Source: Planctomycetaceae bacterium (GTDB lineage Bacteria > Planctomycetota > Planctomycetia > Pirellulales > Pirellulaceae). Taken from it: a DNA stretch of 64,000 nucleotides. The stretch lies in NCBI GenBank assembly GCA_020638975.1, contig JACKHN010000006.1, forward strand, positions 62,001 through 126,000. Reading direction: 5' to 3'. Below, in pieces: positions 52,781 through 61,977 of this stretch; position 1 is the stretch's first letter, and each line of letters begins with the position of its first letter. Below the pieces are notes generated by a model. It saw only the letters and a list, made by a program, of their open reading frames with translations. It ran no database searches and had not been told where the DNA came from. The position numbers and the translations under genes are program-made.

Positions 52781-54611
52781 TTTGTCCGGTCCCTTCGACA
52801 AGTTCTGTCGTCTCGCGCAAGGGCACGTTGGTGAACACCTCCTGCCGTCCGCTCGGCCAGCGTACATTGATTTGCTGCGGTTGGTCATCGACAGCGGGAA
52901 GCAGGATTCGTTGGTCAAAATGCGACAGATATCCTGAGCCAGCGCGCACATGCCGTACTAACGTGCGACCGCCATGCTCCGCCATCACCGTGGCTCCCAC
53001 GGCGTTCGGCGCTGAGTCAGTCGCTCGCAGGCTCACGCGTGCCCAGCCTTTCTGCTCCAAGCGGTTTCTGAGCAGTGTGACCGGTTGATTCTGGTGAACG
53101 ATGACGAGGTCTAGTGAACCATCATCGTCGAGATCCCCAACCGCAGCGCCGCGGCCCGCATGTGCAACGCTGAAATAGGGCCCCGCTCGGTTCGAAACAT
53201 TCTCGAAGTAACCGCCACGATTTTGGAAGATGAAAGCAGGTTGAAGATATGACGTCCGGCCAGTTGCATAGTGTACATTGCCATTGATCACAAATAGATC
53301 GAGCCAGCCGTCGAGATCAAAATCCGCGAATCCTGTCCCGAATCCAACGTAGCGTCGACAAGTGTCGCCTAGATTGGCCTGGAGCGTTCTATCGGCGAAG
53401 CTTGTTTCACTCACGGCGCGATACAACGCGTTGTCTTCCATCTCGAAGTTAGTCACGAACAGATCTCCGCGACCGTCCCCGTCGAAATCTCCGATATCAA
53501 CGCCCATGCTCCCTTCCGGTGTGCCCGCATACCCGACGGAAACACCCGCCACGAGTCCAGTCTCGTCGAATTTCGCATCTGCTCGACCGAGATAGAGATG
53601 ATTCGCGACGGTATCATTGGCGACATAGAAATCGATCCAGCCGTTTCGGTCAATGTCCGTTGCCAACACGCCCAGGCCTTTCCCATCCTTGCGTACGCCC
53701 GATCCTTCCGTGATGTCGACAAATGTCCCATCCCGTCGGTTTCGATACAACCGATCGCCAAGTGGCGGATAGTGCCAAGGACCACACGTATCTCGGACTC
53801 CTCGGATGGCTTCGATACAGTTTATGTCTTCACTACCTTCGCAACGAACATACCCAGCAATGTAAAGGTCTTCCCAACCATCACGGTCCACGTCCGCCCA
53901 CACAGCCGACGTATAAAAACCATCGAGAGAAAGGCCCGACGTTGTGGTCACATCTTCGAATCCACCAGCCCGGTTGTTGTGGTAAAGGCGACTCGTTCCG
54001 TAACACGTGACCAACAGATCTGGAAAGTGATCTTGGTCATAGTCACCCACCGCACATCCCAACGAATAGTCGCCCGCAATTTCCAGCCCCGCTTGTGCGG
54101 TTACATCCACGAATCGAAATTCGCCATCGTTTCGGTAGAGCGCGGAAGGGAGCCCCTCGAAGCGAGGCGGCGGCCCCGTTATGCGGCCACCACCAGGGAT
54201 GAAGAGATCCAGATCGCCATCCTGATCGTAATCGATCATCGCCACGCCTCCACCAACGGTCTCGACAATCGTGTAAAGATCCGCTTCCCTACCGTTTTGA
54301 TAGCCAACGCGAATACCAGTTCGATCCGTCACGTCTTCGAACCAATCTCCCGGTTGCAGAGCGCGAGACGGCATCGGTAATGCCTTCTCATCAAGTGAAT
54401 CCAGTCCGGTTAAGGCTGCTTCTGTAACAGGGGACGTGTGAGGACCGAGGCCTTCTTCTTCCTTTGTGGACGTCTCGTTCGTTTCACAGCCAATCGCGAC
54501 AATTGACATCATGCCGCAGAGGAGTAGCAGTTGGCACAAAAATCGATTGGGGAATAGGCAGTACATCGAATTGGCCATCTGGCATCGGCTTAATTGCTGT
54601 CTCTTCAACAT
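52770..54611 (-). CDS. FG-GAP/UnbV (CRTAC1-like) lipoprotein
   Basis: About 613 residues. A lipobox SIVAIGC lies near residue 42 from the start used here. Calcium-binding FG-GAP repeats follow: GGGVAMIDYDQDGDLDLFIP, GCAVGDYDQDHFPDLLVTCY, GVDIGDFDGDGRGDLFVTNF, GTGFADFDLDGWLDLFVING. A Cys pair with CGPWHYPP is shared with the paralogue at 54844. The C-terminal UnbV domain ends in VRWPSGRQEVFTNVP. Several ATGs precede the signal peptide (54677 open frame; 54611 with GAGGGG upstream; 54578). It overlaps the TPR gene by 11 nt. Confidence 0.85.
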   Translation of the reverse strand: MLKRQQLSRCQMANSMYCLFPNRFLCQLLLLCGMMSIVAIGCETNETSTKEEEGLGPHTSPVTEAALTGLDSLDEKALPMPSRALQPGDWFEDVTDRTGIRVGYQNGREADLYTIVETVGGGVAMIDYDQDGDLDLFIPGGGRITGPPPRFEGLPSALYRNDGEFRFVDVTAQAGLEIAGDYSLGCAVGDYDQDHFPDLLVTCYGTSRLYHNNRAGGFEDVTTTSGLSLDGFYTSAVWADVDRDGWEDLYIAGYVRCEGSEDINCIEAIRGVRDTCGPWHYPPLGDRLYRNRRDGTFVDITEGSGVRKDGKGLGVLATDIDRNGWIDFYVANDTVANHLYLGRADAKFDETGLVAGVSVGYAGTPEGSMGVDIGDFDGDGRGDLFVTNFEMEDNALYRAVSETSFADRTLQANLGDTCRRYVGFGTGFADFDLDGWLDLFVINGNVHYATGRTSYLQPAFIFQNRGGYFENVSNRAGPYFSVAHAGRGAAVGDLDDDGSLDLVIVHQNQPVTLLRNRLEQKGWARVSLRATDSAPNAVGATVMAEHGGRTLVRHVRAGSGYLSHFDQRILLPAVDDQPQQINVRWPSGRQEVFTNVPLRETTELVEGTGQNDS

Positions 54612-54843
54612 TCGGTGCTCGCACCCCTCAAGAGTCATCGTATGCTTTTGGCGGTCGCTGGCAAACGTGCATCGCATGCGACGTCTAGTATAGCCGGAAC
54701 CGCGCAGATCGCTGAGGAGTCCGAGCGTTCACACAGGGCAAGGGGCGCGGTGTCGATTGTTCCAGAATGGACGCTGTGACGGTTCATCGTTACCATGAAT
54801 TTGACAAGTGAGCGATAATCTCCGCTAACTCAACAGATTGTTC

Positions 54844-56607
54844 ATGTCCCACACCGCACTTCAGATTGCCTGCCTCGGAACCCTGACAGTCGGCGTGTCT
54901 CTGTTCGGTTGCAACAGCGACAATTCGCAGACGCGTCGAGAGTCCAAAACGGACGCGGCGAAACAGGTGGGAAGTCCCGCGACCTCGGTCGGCGACCTGC
55001 AACTCGGAGGATTGCCGATTCGCGAGGACGCTCTGGGCGATTGGTTTGAGGAGGTCGCAGATTCGTCCGGCGTGAGATACACTTTTCGGAACGGGCGGGA
55101 TTACGGCCACAATTGGTTGGTAGAAGTAATTGGTGGTGGTGTCGCGATGATCGACTACGATCAAGACGGCGACCTCGACTTGTTTTTTCCCGGTGGCGGA
55201 AAGATCGACGGCGATCCGCCAAGGGTATCGGGTATGCCTTGTGCGTTCTTCCGGAACGATGGCGACTTTCGATTTGTGGAGGTCACCGAAGAGGCGGGGT
55301 TAAATCAGACGCTCGACTACTCATTCGGCGTCGCAGTCGGCGATATCGACCGTGACGGCTATCCAGATCTTTACCTCACTTGTTACCGACAAAGCCGGCT
55401 GTTTCGAAACGATCGCATGGGAGCCTTCGAAGACATTACGGTAGCCGCAGGCATCTCTTTCGAGGGAATTAATTCGGCAGCTGTGTTTGCCGATTATGAC
55501 CGCGATGGGTGGCCTGACCTGTTCGCTACTGGCTACCTTGACGTTCAAGGCATGGAAGACAGAATCTGCGGCGACGCGTCGCAAGAGATTCGAGAAGTCT
55601 GCGGGCCCTGGACCTTTCCCCCAGCAGCCGACCGCCTGTTTCAAAACCAGGGGAATGCAACTTTCGCGGATGTCACTAAGGAGGCCGGGTTGATCAGTAA
55701 GGGCAAAGGACTTGCGGTGCTGGCGGGCGACCTCAATGACGATGGCCGGGTGGATTTCTTCGTGGCTAATGACAGTACGCTTAACTTTCTCTATCTCGGT
55801 GGGGCGACCCTGCCGTTCTCGGAAGCCGGCTTGTCATCGGGCGTCGCCGCCAGCGAAGAAGGCAATCCAGAAGGGAGCATGGGAACTGACTTCGGGGACT
55901 ATGACGGAGACGGCCTGGGTGATCTATGGATTACAAATTACGAAGCTGAAGAGAATGCGTTATGCCGTCGAAGATCGGACGGCACGTTCTCGCGAGTTAC
56001 GCTGCAGGCGGGGCTCGGGAACGGTCGCCCGCACGTTGGATTCGGTACCGGACTTGCGGACTTTGATTTGGATGGTTGGTTAGATATCTTTGTCTCAAAT
56101 GGCCACGTGCTCTATCGGAGCGGGGTCGGGAGTTTTGCACAGTTACCACTTCTTTATCGCAACTCCGGAGGCGGCAGGTTCCTCGACTTTAGTGTGCGAG
56201 GTGGCCCTTACTTCGGCGCGAGACATCCGGGTCGTGGCGTCGCCGTCGGAGATTTGGACAATGATGGTGCGTTAGATATCGTTGTAGTTCATCAAAATGA
56301 ACCCGTCGCGATATTACGAAACCGCAATAGCGTCGAGCATTGGTTTCGCGTGGAACTGCGGGCGGTCCAGACGGAACCGAGCGCAGTGGGCGCCCGCGTC
56401 TCGATCGAATTTGAAGGACGCACGCTCGTCCGCCATGTCAAAGTCGGTGCTGGATACCTATCGCATTCCGACCAACGAATACTGCTTCCAGCCAAGGACG
56501 ATCAACCACGAGAAACGACGGTGTATTGGCCCAGCGGGAAGGTCGAAGTCTTTTCGTTAAAAGAAACGTGCCAAACCTATCGACTGGTAGAAGGACAAGG
56601 TACGTGA
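54844..56607 (+). CDS. FG-GAP/UnbV (CRTAC1-like) lipoprotein
   Basis: 587 residues from the ATG at 54844. Signal peptide with lipobox VSLFGC (Cys ~23), then a low-complexity linker and FG-GAP repeats: GGGVAMIDYDQDGDLDLFFP, GVAVGDIDRDGYPDLYLTCY, GTDFGDYDGDGLGDLWITNY, GTGLADFDLDGWLDIFVSNG. The C-terminal UnbV domain has VGARVSIEFEGRTLVRHVKV and VYWPSGKVEVFSLKE. It is the divergent paralogue of the gene at 52770, sharing the CGPW..PP element. The next gene starts within its stop (GTGA overlap). Confidence 0.87.
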   Translation: MSHTALQIACLGTLTVGVSLFGCNSDNSQTRRESKTDAAKQVGSPATSVGDLQLGGLPIREDALGDWFEEVADSSGVRYTFRNGRDYGHNWLVEVIGGGVAMIDYDQDGDLDLFFPGGGKIDGDPPRVSGMPCAFFRNDGDFRFVEVTEEAGLNQTLDYSFGVAVGDIDRDGYPDLYLTCYRQSRLFRNDRMGAFEDITVAAGISFEGINSAAVFADYDRDGWPDLFATGYLDVQGMEDRICGDASQEIREVCGPWTFPPAADRLFQNQGNATFADVTKEAGLISKGKGLAVLAGDLNDDGRVDFFVANDSTLNFLYLGGATLPFSEAGLSSGVAASEEGNPEGSMGTDFGDYDGDGLGDLWITNYEAEENALCRRRSDGTFSRVTLQAGLGNGRPHVGFGTGLADFDLDGWLDIFVSNGHVLYRSGVGSFAQLPLLYRNSGGGRFLDFSVRGGPYFGARHPGRGVAVGDLDNDGALDIVVVHQNEPVAILRNRNSVEHWFRVELRAVQTEPSAVGARVSIEFEGRTLVRHVKVGAGYLSHSDQRILLPAKDDQPRETTVYWPSGKVEVFSLKETCQTYRLVEGQGT

Positions 56608-57803
56608 GCGACGAGCACATTCGTGACTATCTTGAGTCAAAACCGGCGAAGTTTCGCGTTGGGGCGTTCTGGATCACGGCACTCGTTTTAGTCCTGAGCG
56701 GATCGATGCTGTTCTTTTTGATCCTCGGCCAGGAGGTCGGTCTGCTGGAACGAGTCAGAATGCGACAGCAGCATGCACCTGGCGAAGCTTTGCAATTACT
56801 TGAGCAGGCAATCGCGGATGCCGGTGGTTCGTACCCCGATGCCCAGGTGAAAAAGTGCGAAATTCTTGGCATATCGCAAGGCTGGATCGAGGCCGAGCGA
56901 TACTACGACACGATCGAATCACCCGAGGCTAGTGACCAGAACGTACTGATCGATTTAGCAGCTGCTGCATATCAAAGTCGTGCCGCCTGGCTTGCCGAGA
57001 AAGCGCTGACCGCCGCCAATCATCCAGGGCCCGAGAAAGAACGAGTCTTACGCATGCTTCTCTCGGTCAAGTACGACTTAGGAGAAATGGGGCAAGCCCT
57101 GATACTTTGTGAAGAACTCGCAAAATTGGCCCCAAAAGACCCCGAGCCCTGGTTGATTAGCGCCGGCATTCATCACGGAAGTGAAGATTTCTCCCCAGCG
57201 CTGGTCGCCTATCAGGAAGCGTTGGAACGTTCGCCACCCGAATCACAGATACTGCGAATTCGATTACACATCGCGGACCTGTCACTTCATCTTGGCGACT
57301 TGAAGACTGCTGAGCAACACATTCAGATCCTCCGAAATTTGGACCCGACGGCGCCGCCGGTGGGAGTGGTGTTTGCGAAGCTGTTACGCCGCAAGGGCAG
57401 GAGCGCAGAGGCAAAAGCCATCGCTGCGGAAATCGTCACCCGAGAACCGCAGTTCCCCGCTGCACTCTTGTTGCGGGGGCAGTTGCGCTACGAAGACGGC
57501 GATTACCGCGCCGCCGCCGCTGATTTTCTTGCCGTCCTTGGGATCAATCCGTTCGAGTACAAGGCACATTACCAGCTTGCCCAAGTGTATCAACGCTTGG
57601 AGATGACCGAGGAATCGAAACATCATTTCGAGGAAAGCCGGCGATTGACGGATGCCATGTCGCAAGTACTCTTCCTCGGCCAGCAACTTGACCAAAATCC
57701 GACGGATCGCGAATTGCGGCTGAGATTAGCAGAACAACACTTAATCCTGGGCGACACTCAGTCCGCTGAACACTGGCGTCGGACGGCGGAAGGAATTCGC
57801 TAG
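56604..57803 (+). CDS. Membrane-anchored TPR protein
   Basis: 399 residues from a GTG at 56604 whose last bases overlap the preceding TGA; AAGG is just upstream. A membrane helix (FWITALVLVLSGSMLFFLIL, residues ~23-42) is followed by TPR repeats: PALVAYQEALERSP-type units, LLRGQLRYEDGDYRAAAADF and YKAHYQLAQVYQRLEMTEES. Conserved blocks with the TPR protein at 51698 (for example DPEPWLISAGIHH vs DPYPWLVSATIYQ) show common origin. Co-translated with the FG-GAP lipoprotein at 54844. Confidence 0.85.
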   Translation: MSDEHIRDYLESKPAKFRVGAFWITALVLVLSGSMLFFLILGQEVGLLERVRMRQQHAPGEALQLLEQAIADAGGSYPDAQVKKCEILGISQGWIEAERYYDTIESPEASDQNVLIDLAAAAYQSRAAWLAEKALTAANHPGPEKERVLRMLLSVKYDLGEMGQALILCEELAKLAPKDPEPWLISAGIHHGSEDFSPALVAYQEALERSPPESQILRIRLHIADLSLHLGDLKTAEQHIQILRNLDPTAPPVGVVFAKLLRRKGRSAEAKAIAAEIVTREPQFPAALLLRGQLRYEDGDYRAAAADFLAVLGINPFEYKAHYQLAQVYQRLEMTEESKHHFEESRRLTDAMSQVLFLGQQLDQNPTDRELRLRLAEQHLILGDTQSAEHWRRTAEGIR

Positions 57804-57838
57804 GTTGCCACTACGTCTGAAAGGACCAGCCGCGCGGC

Positions 57839-58261
57839 TTATCGTTCCATTTCGAATACTGGTGCTCGCCTTGCTGTCGATGGATCTGGGCGTGTTGAAA
57901 GAGGGAAATAACGCTTCCAGGTGTCGATCGCCCGATCAATCGATTGGGGCCCCGCTTCCATCCGAACGAGGAGCACAGCATAGTCGAAATACAGGTCCTC
58001 TTTCGCCTTATCCCCTTTGGCTAGTGCGCGTTCAAAGTTCAGCCGTGCGTTTGCAAGGTCTCCTTTCTGAGCATAATTGCGAGCTATCGCGTAATAGGTA
58101 TCCGCACTTTCTGGATACAACTCCGCCCACGTGGAAGGAAACAACTTCACTTGCGGATTGTCTTCCGGGGCTGGATCGGAAACCTCCCAGATTGCTGCCA
58201 ACAGCGTCAGACCAAGTATGGAAAACAAGAATCGAAACTTCCTGAGTTCAAGTTGATGCAC
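57839..58261 (-). CDS. Small membrane-anchored TPR-like protein
   Basis: 140 residues from a GTG at 58261, two bases after the stop of the upstream membrane-protein gene. One N-terminal helix (FLFSILGLTLLAAIWEVSDP), then PESADTYYAIARNYAQKGDL and ANARLNFERALAKGDKAKED, one or two TPR units. The C-terminal ~20 residues are basic and disordered. It probably works with the membrane protein it is coupled to. Confidence 0.72.
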   Translation of the reverse strand: MHQLELRKFRFLFSILGLTLLAAIWEVSDPAPEDNPQVKLFPSTWAELYPESADTYYAIARNYAQKGDLANARLNFERALAKGDKAKEDLYFDYAVLLVRMEAGPQSIDRAIDTWKRYFPLSTRPDPSTARRAPVFEMER

Positions 58262-58263
58262 AC

Positions 58264-59388
58264 TTACAGACCTTGCTGAATTTTCGCGTCACGGACCTTC
58301 CAAATGAAGGAATCATAGTACAGGTGCAACAACCCCGGCACATTCATCACGAGCAACGCAAACATTTCGTAACCTCCAACCAAAGATACACCAGCAAGCT
58401 GATGGTCTGGGATTGCGTCGTAACGTGACGTAAAGCTAATTGCTCCAAAGCCAAATTCCTCGAACGGCCTTTGTGCGATCAACTGGACAATCACAGTATA
58501 GAGCAAACATACAGCGACATACGCCATCACATTCCCAGGTCGAACAATGTAATTGATCCAGCCCCGGTCCTGGTGTACTTGTTCGACCTTGCGCTGCATA
58601 TACAGGTAAACGATAACCATGTACTGGAGACCATGCATGATCCCGTTCGCAATGGAATGGACGAGAATCGACGTCGTGTTCCAACTGGCGATGTACAAGA
58701 CAGCGTAATTGGCAAAGAGAAAAGCAAACTTCAGCGGATTCACTGCATGGCCGTTTCGCACGCCGAGGAAAACGTGGGTGGAATAGAGGCACATGAATCC
58801 GGCGGTTACGCACCAACTTGCTGTTTGCAGCATGCGCACTGAGTCGGCCGAGATTTGTAACTCGAAGCGATAGAGTTCGCGTATCCAAAAATTCGCGAAC
58901 AACTGCGCGGTTAGCAACATGTTGACGTACAGCACCCAATTCAACGTTAAATCCCAATGAGGCGTGCTAGGCGTTCCTGCCTGCGCCTTGTGATCGTAGA
59001 TCCGGGCAAAGCCATGTAGCTGCATTAAGTTGTGTTGATGGTTCCACACGACGCTCAGCAACAGTATCGTCATCGGTGCCCACTTCATACCCACGACAGT
59101 AAACACAGAAATCAGCACTAGCCCCACAATTAGCTGGTCTCGAAAACGATGCCGGTCTTCCTCGAGTCCAAAGGTGCGCAGCAGTGTGACGAAGTTGTGA
59201 GGCGCATTAAATAACAACGCGACCGACGTGATCGCCACCGCCGTCAGCCAATGCTGGCAGGCCAACGCAAAGGCCAAAGCGAAAAGTGGCAGTCCCAGAT
59301 ACCAAACGAAATCGGCCTTCGGGTTGACGATGTAGCCGAGACGAATCATCCCACTTTCCACCGATCGTGATTGTGTTGTAGATACCAC
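58264..59388 (-). CDS. Histidine-rich multi-pass membrane protein, unknown
   Basis: Up to 374 residues with about eight membrane helices. Histidines recur in motifs at helix ends: NAPHNFVTLLRTFG, WNHQHNLMQLHGFARIYDHK, VHSIANGIMHGLQYMVIVYL, and near the C-terminus LHLYYDSFIWKVRD. Clustered His residues of this kind are seen in membrane di-iron hydroxylases, desaturases and Brp/Blh-type carotenoid oxygenases, but I cannot assign it to any of these. The start may be GTG at 59388 or ATG at 59349. Coupled to the small TPR gene downstream and surrounded by FG-GAP/TPR genes. Confidence 0.75.
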   Translation of the reverse strand: MVSTTQSRSVESGMIRLGYIVNPKADFVWYLGLPLFALAFALACQHWLTAVAITSVALLFNAPHNFVTLLRTFGLEEDRHRFRDQLIVGLVLISVFTVVGMKWAPMTILLLSVVWNHQHNLMQLHGFARIYDHKAQAGTPSTPHWDLTLNWVLYVNMLLTAQLFANFWIRELYRFELQISADSVRMLQTASWCVTAGFMCLYSTHVFLGVRNGHAVNPLKFAFLFANYAVLYIASWNTTSILVHSIANGIMHGLQYMVIVYLYMQRKVEQVHQDRGWINYIVRPGNVMAYVAVCLLYTVIVQLIAQRPFEEFGFGAISFTSRYDAIPDHQLAGVSLVGGYEMFALLVMNVPGLLHLYYDSFIWKVRDAKIQQGL

Positions 59389-59470
59389 TAGAGTTCAGTC
59401 ATCCGTGTGAGCTCCCTTCTTCCAGATTATCATTCTGCGCCACTTGCGACAACGAGCAAGCCTGGTCGGT

Positions 59471-59598
59471 CAGGGCTTTTCAGTCTTTCAATTTGGAATG
59501 GATTCGTACGACGGCTCTCGGAAGCCGTCGAGCAGCGAATTACTAAGTTCGACGGCTTCCGAGAGCCGTCGTGCAGATTGAACAAAACGAAAGCCCTG
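59471..59598. mobile_element. CAGGGCTTT-family MITE, second copy
   Basis: Ends CAGGGCTTTTCAG (59471) and CGAAAGCCCTG (to 59598), interior palindrome TACGACGGCTCTCGG. Flanks CCTGGTCGGT (59461-59470) and GCTGGTCGGT (59599-59608) agree in nine of ten bases, again a ~10-bp target duplication. Related to 41298-41431. Confidence 0.82.
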
Positions 59599-59713
59599 GC
59601 TGGTCGGTTTGAATCGTGGTCTTGCAAACGACTTCGAATTCCTGGCAGCATCAGAGGTGTTATGATACGATGAAGAGTCATGGATACGATCCTCGATTCA
59701 GGAATCGCCACCG

Positions 59714-61930
59714 ATGTCAGCACGCGAGTCGTTTGCATATCTGTCGGTAGGGCTCGCGTTGACGTGGCTTAGTGGCTGCGGTGGTCCGCCTCCGCCAGTC
59801 CCTTCTGCAAACGCCCACGCTCGAATGCTGGAAGCTCTCGATGGCATTCGAATTGACGCTCCGTTCGAGAATACGTTCTTCGGAACTGCTGAACGGGACC
59901 GAGGAGAACAACGCTTGGCCTCGCTTCCGACAAGTGGTTTCGAATCCGAGCGATTCGGGCTTCATTGTATGCTAAGCCACCGCCATCTGTCGTTGGGGAA
60001 TGGCGAAGCAGCCGTTGGGCACCTTAACCGCGCGATCGAATCCCTGCCGTCGGTTCGGGGAAAAGTGCGACCCGATATGGAGATGATCTTGCAATTGCAG
60101 CTAGGCGTCGCTTACCTTCGTCAAGGCGAGACGGAAAACTGCGTTCATTGCAACAATGGCGAGAGCTGTCTTATCCCCATCCAAGCGGGTGGCATTCACG
60201 AAAAACAAGATGGTTCGAAGAAGGCCATTGAGTGTCTCACGGAGTTGCTCAAGCAGCAGCCGGACAACGCAACCGCGATCTGGTTGCTGAATGTCGCATA
60301 CATGACGATCGGCGGTTACCCGAGCGACGTCCCAGATCTCTTTTTGATTCCCCCGGAACGATTTGACGGACCACCAGACTTTCCCCGCTTTTCCAACGTC
60401 GCCAAGGACTTGGGCCTGGATTCGTTCGGCCTGTGTGGCGGGGCGATTGTAGAAGATTTCGATGGTGATGGTTTGTTAGATGTGATGGTGTCCAACTGGG
60501 ATACTGGCGCGTCGCTTCAGCTCTTTCTAAATGCCGGAGCCGACAAATTCGTGGATGCGTCTGACGTCGCTGGGCTCGCAGGCCTCTATGGTGGCTTGAA
60601 CATCTTGCAAGCGGACTATGACAACGACGGAGACTACGATGTGCTGGTGCTCCGAGGTGCTTGGTTGGGTGACGTCGGCACACGATATCCGAACTCATTG
60701 CTGCAGAATGATGGTCGGGGCCACTTCACCGACGTTACATTTGACGCCGGGCTCGGCGACCGTCACTATCCGACACAGACCGCTGGATGGGCCGACTTTG
60801 ACAATGATGGTGATCTGGATCTCTTTGTGGGAAACGAAAAGTACCCGTGCCAGTTGTTCGAGAATTCCGGTGACGGCCGCTTCAAAGACGTTGCGGAGCA
60901 AGCCGGTGTGGAGAACAAAGTTCGCTCCGGTCAATTCGGTTTCGGGTTCACCAAGGGGGTTACATGGGGTGATTACGACGGTGATCGATTTCCGGATCTC
61001 TACTTGTCAAATAACGGCGAGCCCAACCGTTTGTATCGCAATAACGGAAACAAAACGTTCACGGATGTCGCGGCGAAGTTAGGGGTTGACAAGCCGCTGA
61101 GAGCGTTTCCGACTTGGTTCTGGGATTTCAACAATGATGGAATCCTCGATATTTACGCCAGCGCGTACTGGGCCGAGGCCCGGTACTTTGCCGCAGACTT
61201 TTTAGGGCATCAACACGAGGCGGAAAAGGACCATCTCTATCAAGGTGACGGAAAGGGAGGCTTTCGGGAGGTTGGCGAGCAGTGCCAAATCGCGCATGTC
61301 ACATTGCCGATGGGATCTAACTTTGGCGACCTGAACAATGATGGATATCTAGACTTCTACCTTGGGACGGGATACCCCGCCTTCGAAGGGCTCATGCCGA
61401 ACCGCATGTATTTGAATCAAGGTGGCATGAACTTCATCGACGTGACCTATTCAGGTGGATTTGGTCATCTGCAAAAAGGGCACGGTGTGGCCTTTGGGGA
61501 TTTTGACAATGACGGCGATCAGGATGTATTCATCGAGATGGGGGGCGCGTATCAAGCCGATGGATTTGCCAACGCTTTGTTCGAGAACCCTGGTTTTGGG
61601 AATCACTGGCTGAAGATTCGTTTAGTGGGTCGCCAGTCGAACCGAACTGGCGTCGGTGCCCGGATCAAAGCCGTGATCAACGAAGAGGGACAGCAGCGTT
61701 CGATTTACAAGTGGGTTGGCAGCGGTGGCAGCTTTGGCGCCAACCCTGTGTCACGGCAAGAGATCGGATTGGCGGGAGCAACCACGATCGAAGAGCTAGA
61801 AATCCTCTGGCCCACCACCAATCTCACGCAGCGTTTTCAGCAGGTGGCAGCCGATCAGTGCATTGAGATCGTTGAGGGTGAATCCGAGTTTCGCCATCTT
61901 CCCGATAACCCGCTTCCACGCGCTCATTGA
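59714..61930 (+). CDS. TPR plus FG-GAP/UnbV lipoprotein
   Basis: 738 residues. Lipobox WLSGCGG (Cys22) after a short signal sequence. The N-terminal third is TPR-like and contains a Cys-rich segment ENCVHCNNGESCLIPIQAGG seen in CRTAC1-type exported proteins. Then FG-GAP repeats (GGAIVEDFDGDGLLDVMVSN, GWADFDNDGDLDLFVGNEKY, GVTWGDYDGDRFPDLYLSNN, GVAFGDFDNDGDQDVFIEMG) and a C-terminal UnbV domain (VGARIKAVINEEGQQRSIYK; ILWPTTNLTQRFQQ). Extracytoplasmic, calcium-binding; role unknown. Followed 47 bp later by another TPR/FG-GAP gene. Confidence 0.88.
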   Translation: MSARESFAYLSVGLALTWLSGCGGPPPPVPSANAHARMLEALDGIRIDAPFENTFFGTAERDRGEQRLASLPTSGFESERFGLHCMLSHRHLSLGNGEAAVGHLNRAIESLPSVRGKVRPDMEMILQLQLGVAYLRQGETENCVHCNNGESCLIPIQAGGIHEKQDGSKKAIECLTELLKQQPDNATAIWLLNVAYMTIGGYPSDVPDLFLIPPERFDGPPDFPRFSNVAKDLGLDSFGLCGGAIVEDFDGDGLLDVMVSNWDTGASLQLFLNAGADKFVDASDVAGLAGLYGGLNILQADYDNDGDYDVLVLRGAWLGDVGTRYPNSLLQNDGRGHFTDVTFDAGLGDRHYPTQTAGWADFDNDGDLDLFVGNEKYPCQLFENSGDGRFKDVAEQAGVENKVRSGQFGFGFTKGVTWGDYDGDRFPDLYLSNNGEPNRLYRNNGNKTFTDVAAKLGVDKPLRAFPTWFWDFNNDGILDIYASAYWAEARYFAADFLGHQHEAEKDHLYQGDGKGGFREVGEQCQIAHVTLPMGSNFGDLNNDGYLDFYLGTGYPAFEGLMPNRMYLNQGGMNFIDVTYSGGFGHLQKGHGVAFGDFDNDGDQDVFIEMGGAYQADGFANALFENPGFGNHWLKIRLVGRQSNRTGVGARIKAVINEEGQQRSIYKWVGSGGSFGANPVSRQEIGLAGATTIEELEILWPTTNLTQRFQQVAADQCIEIVEGESEFRHLPDNPLPRAH

Positions 61931-61977
61931 GCTTCGTTGCGCACTCCCAATGCCGTCGAAGCGGGCAAGTTAATCGT

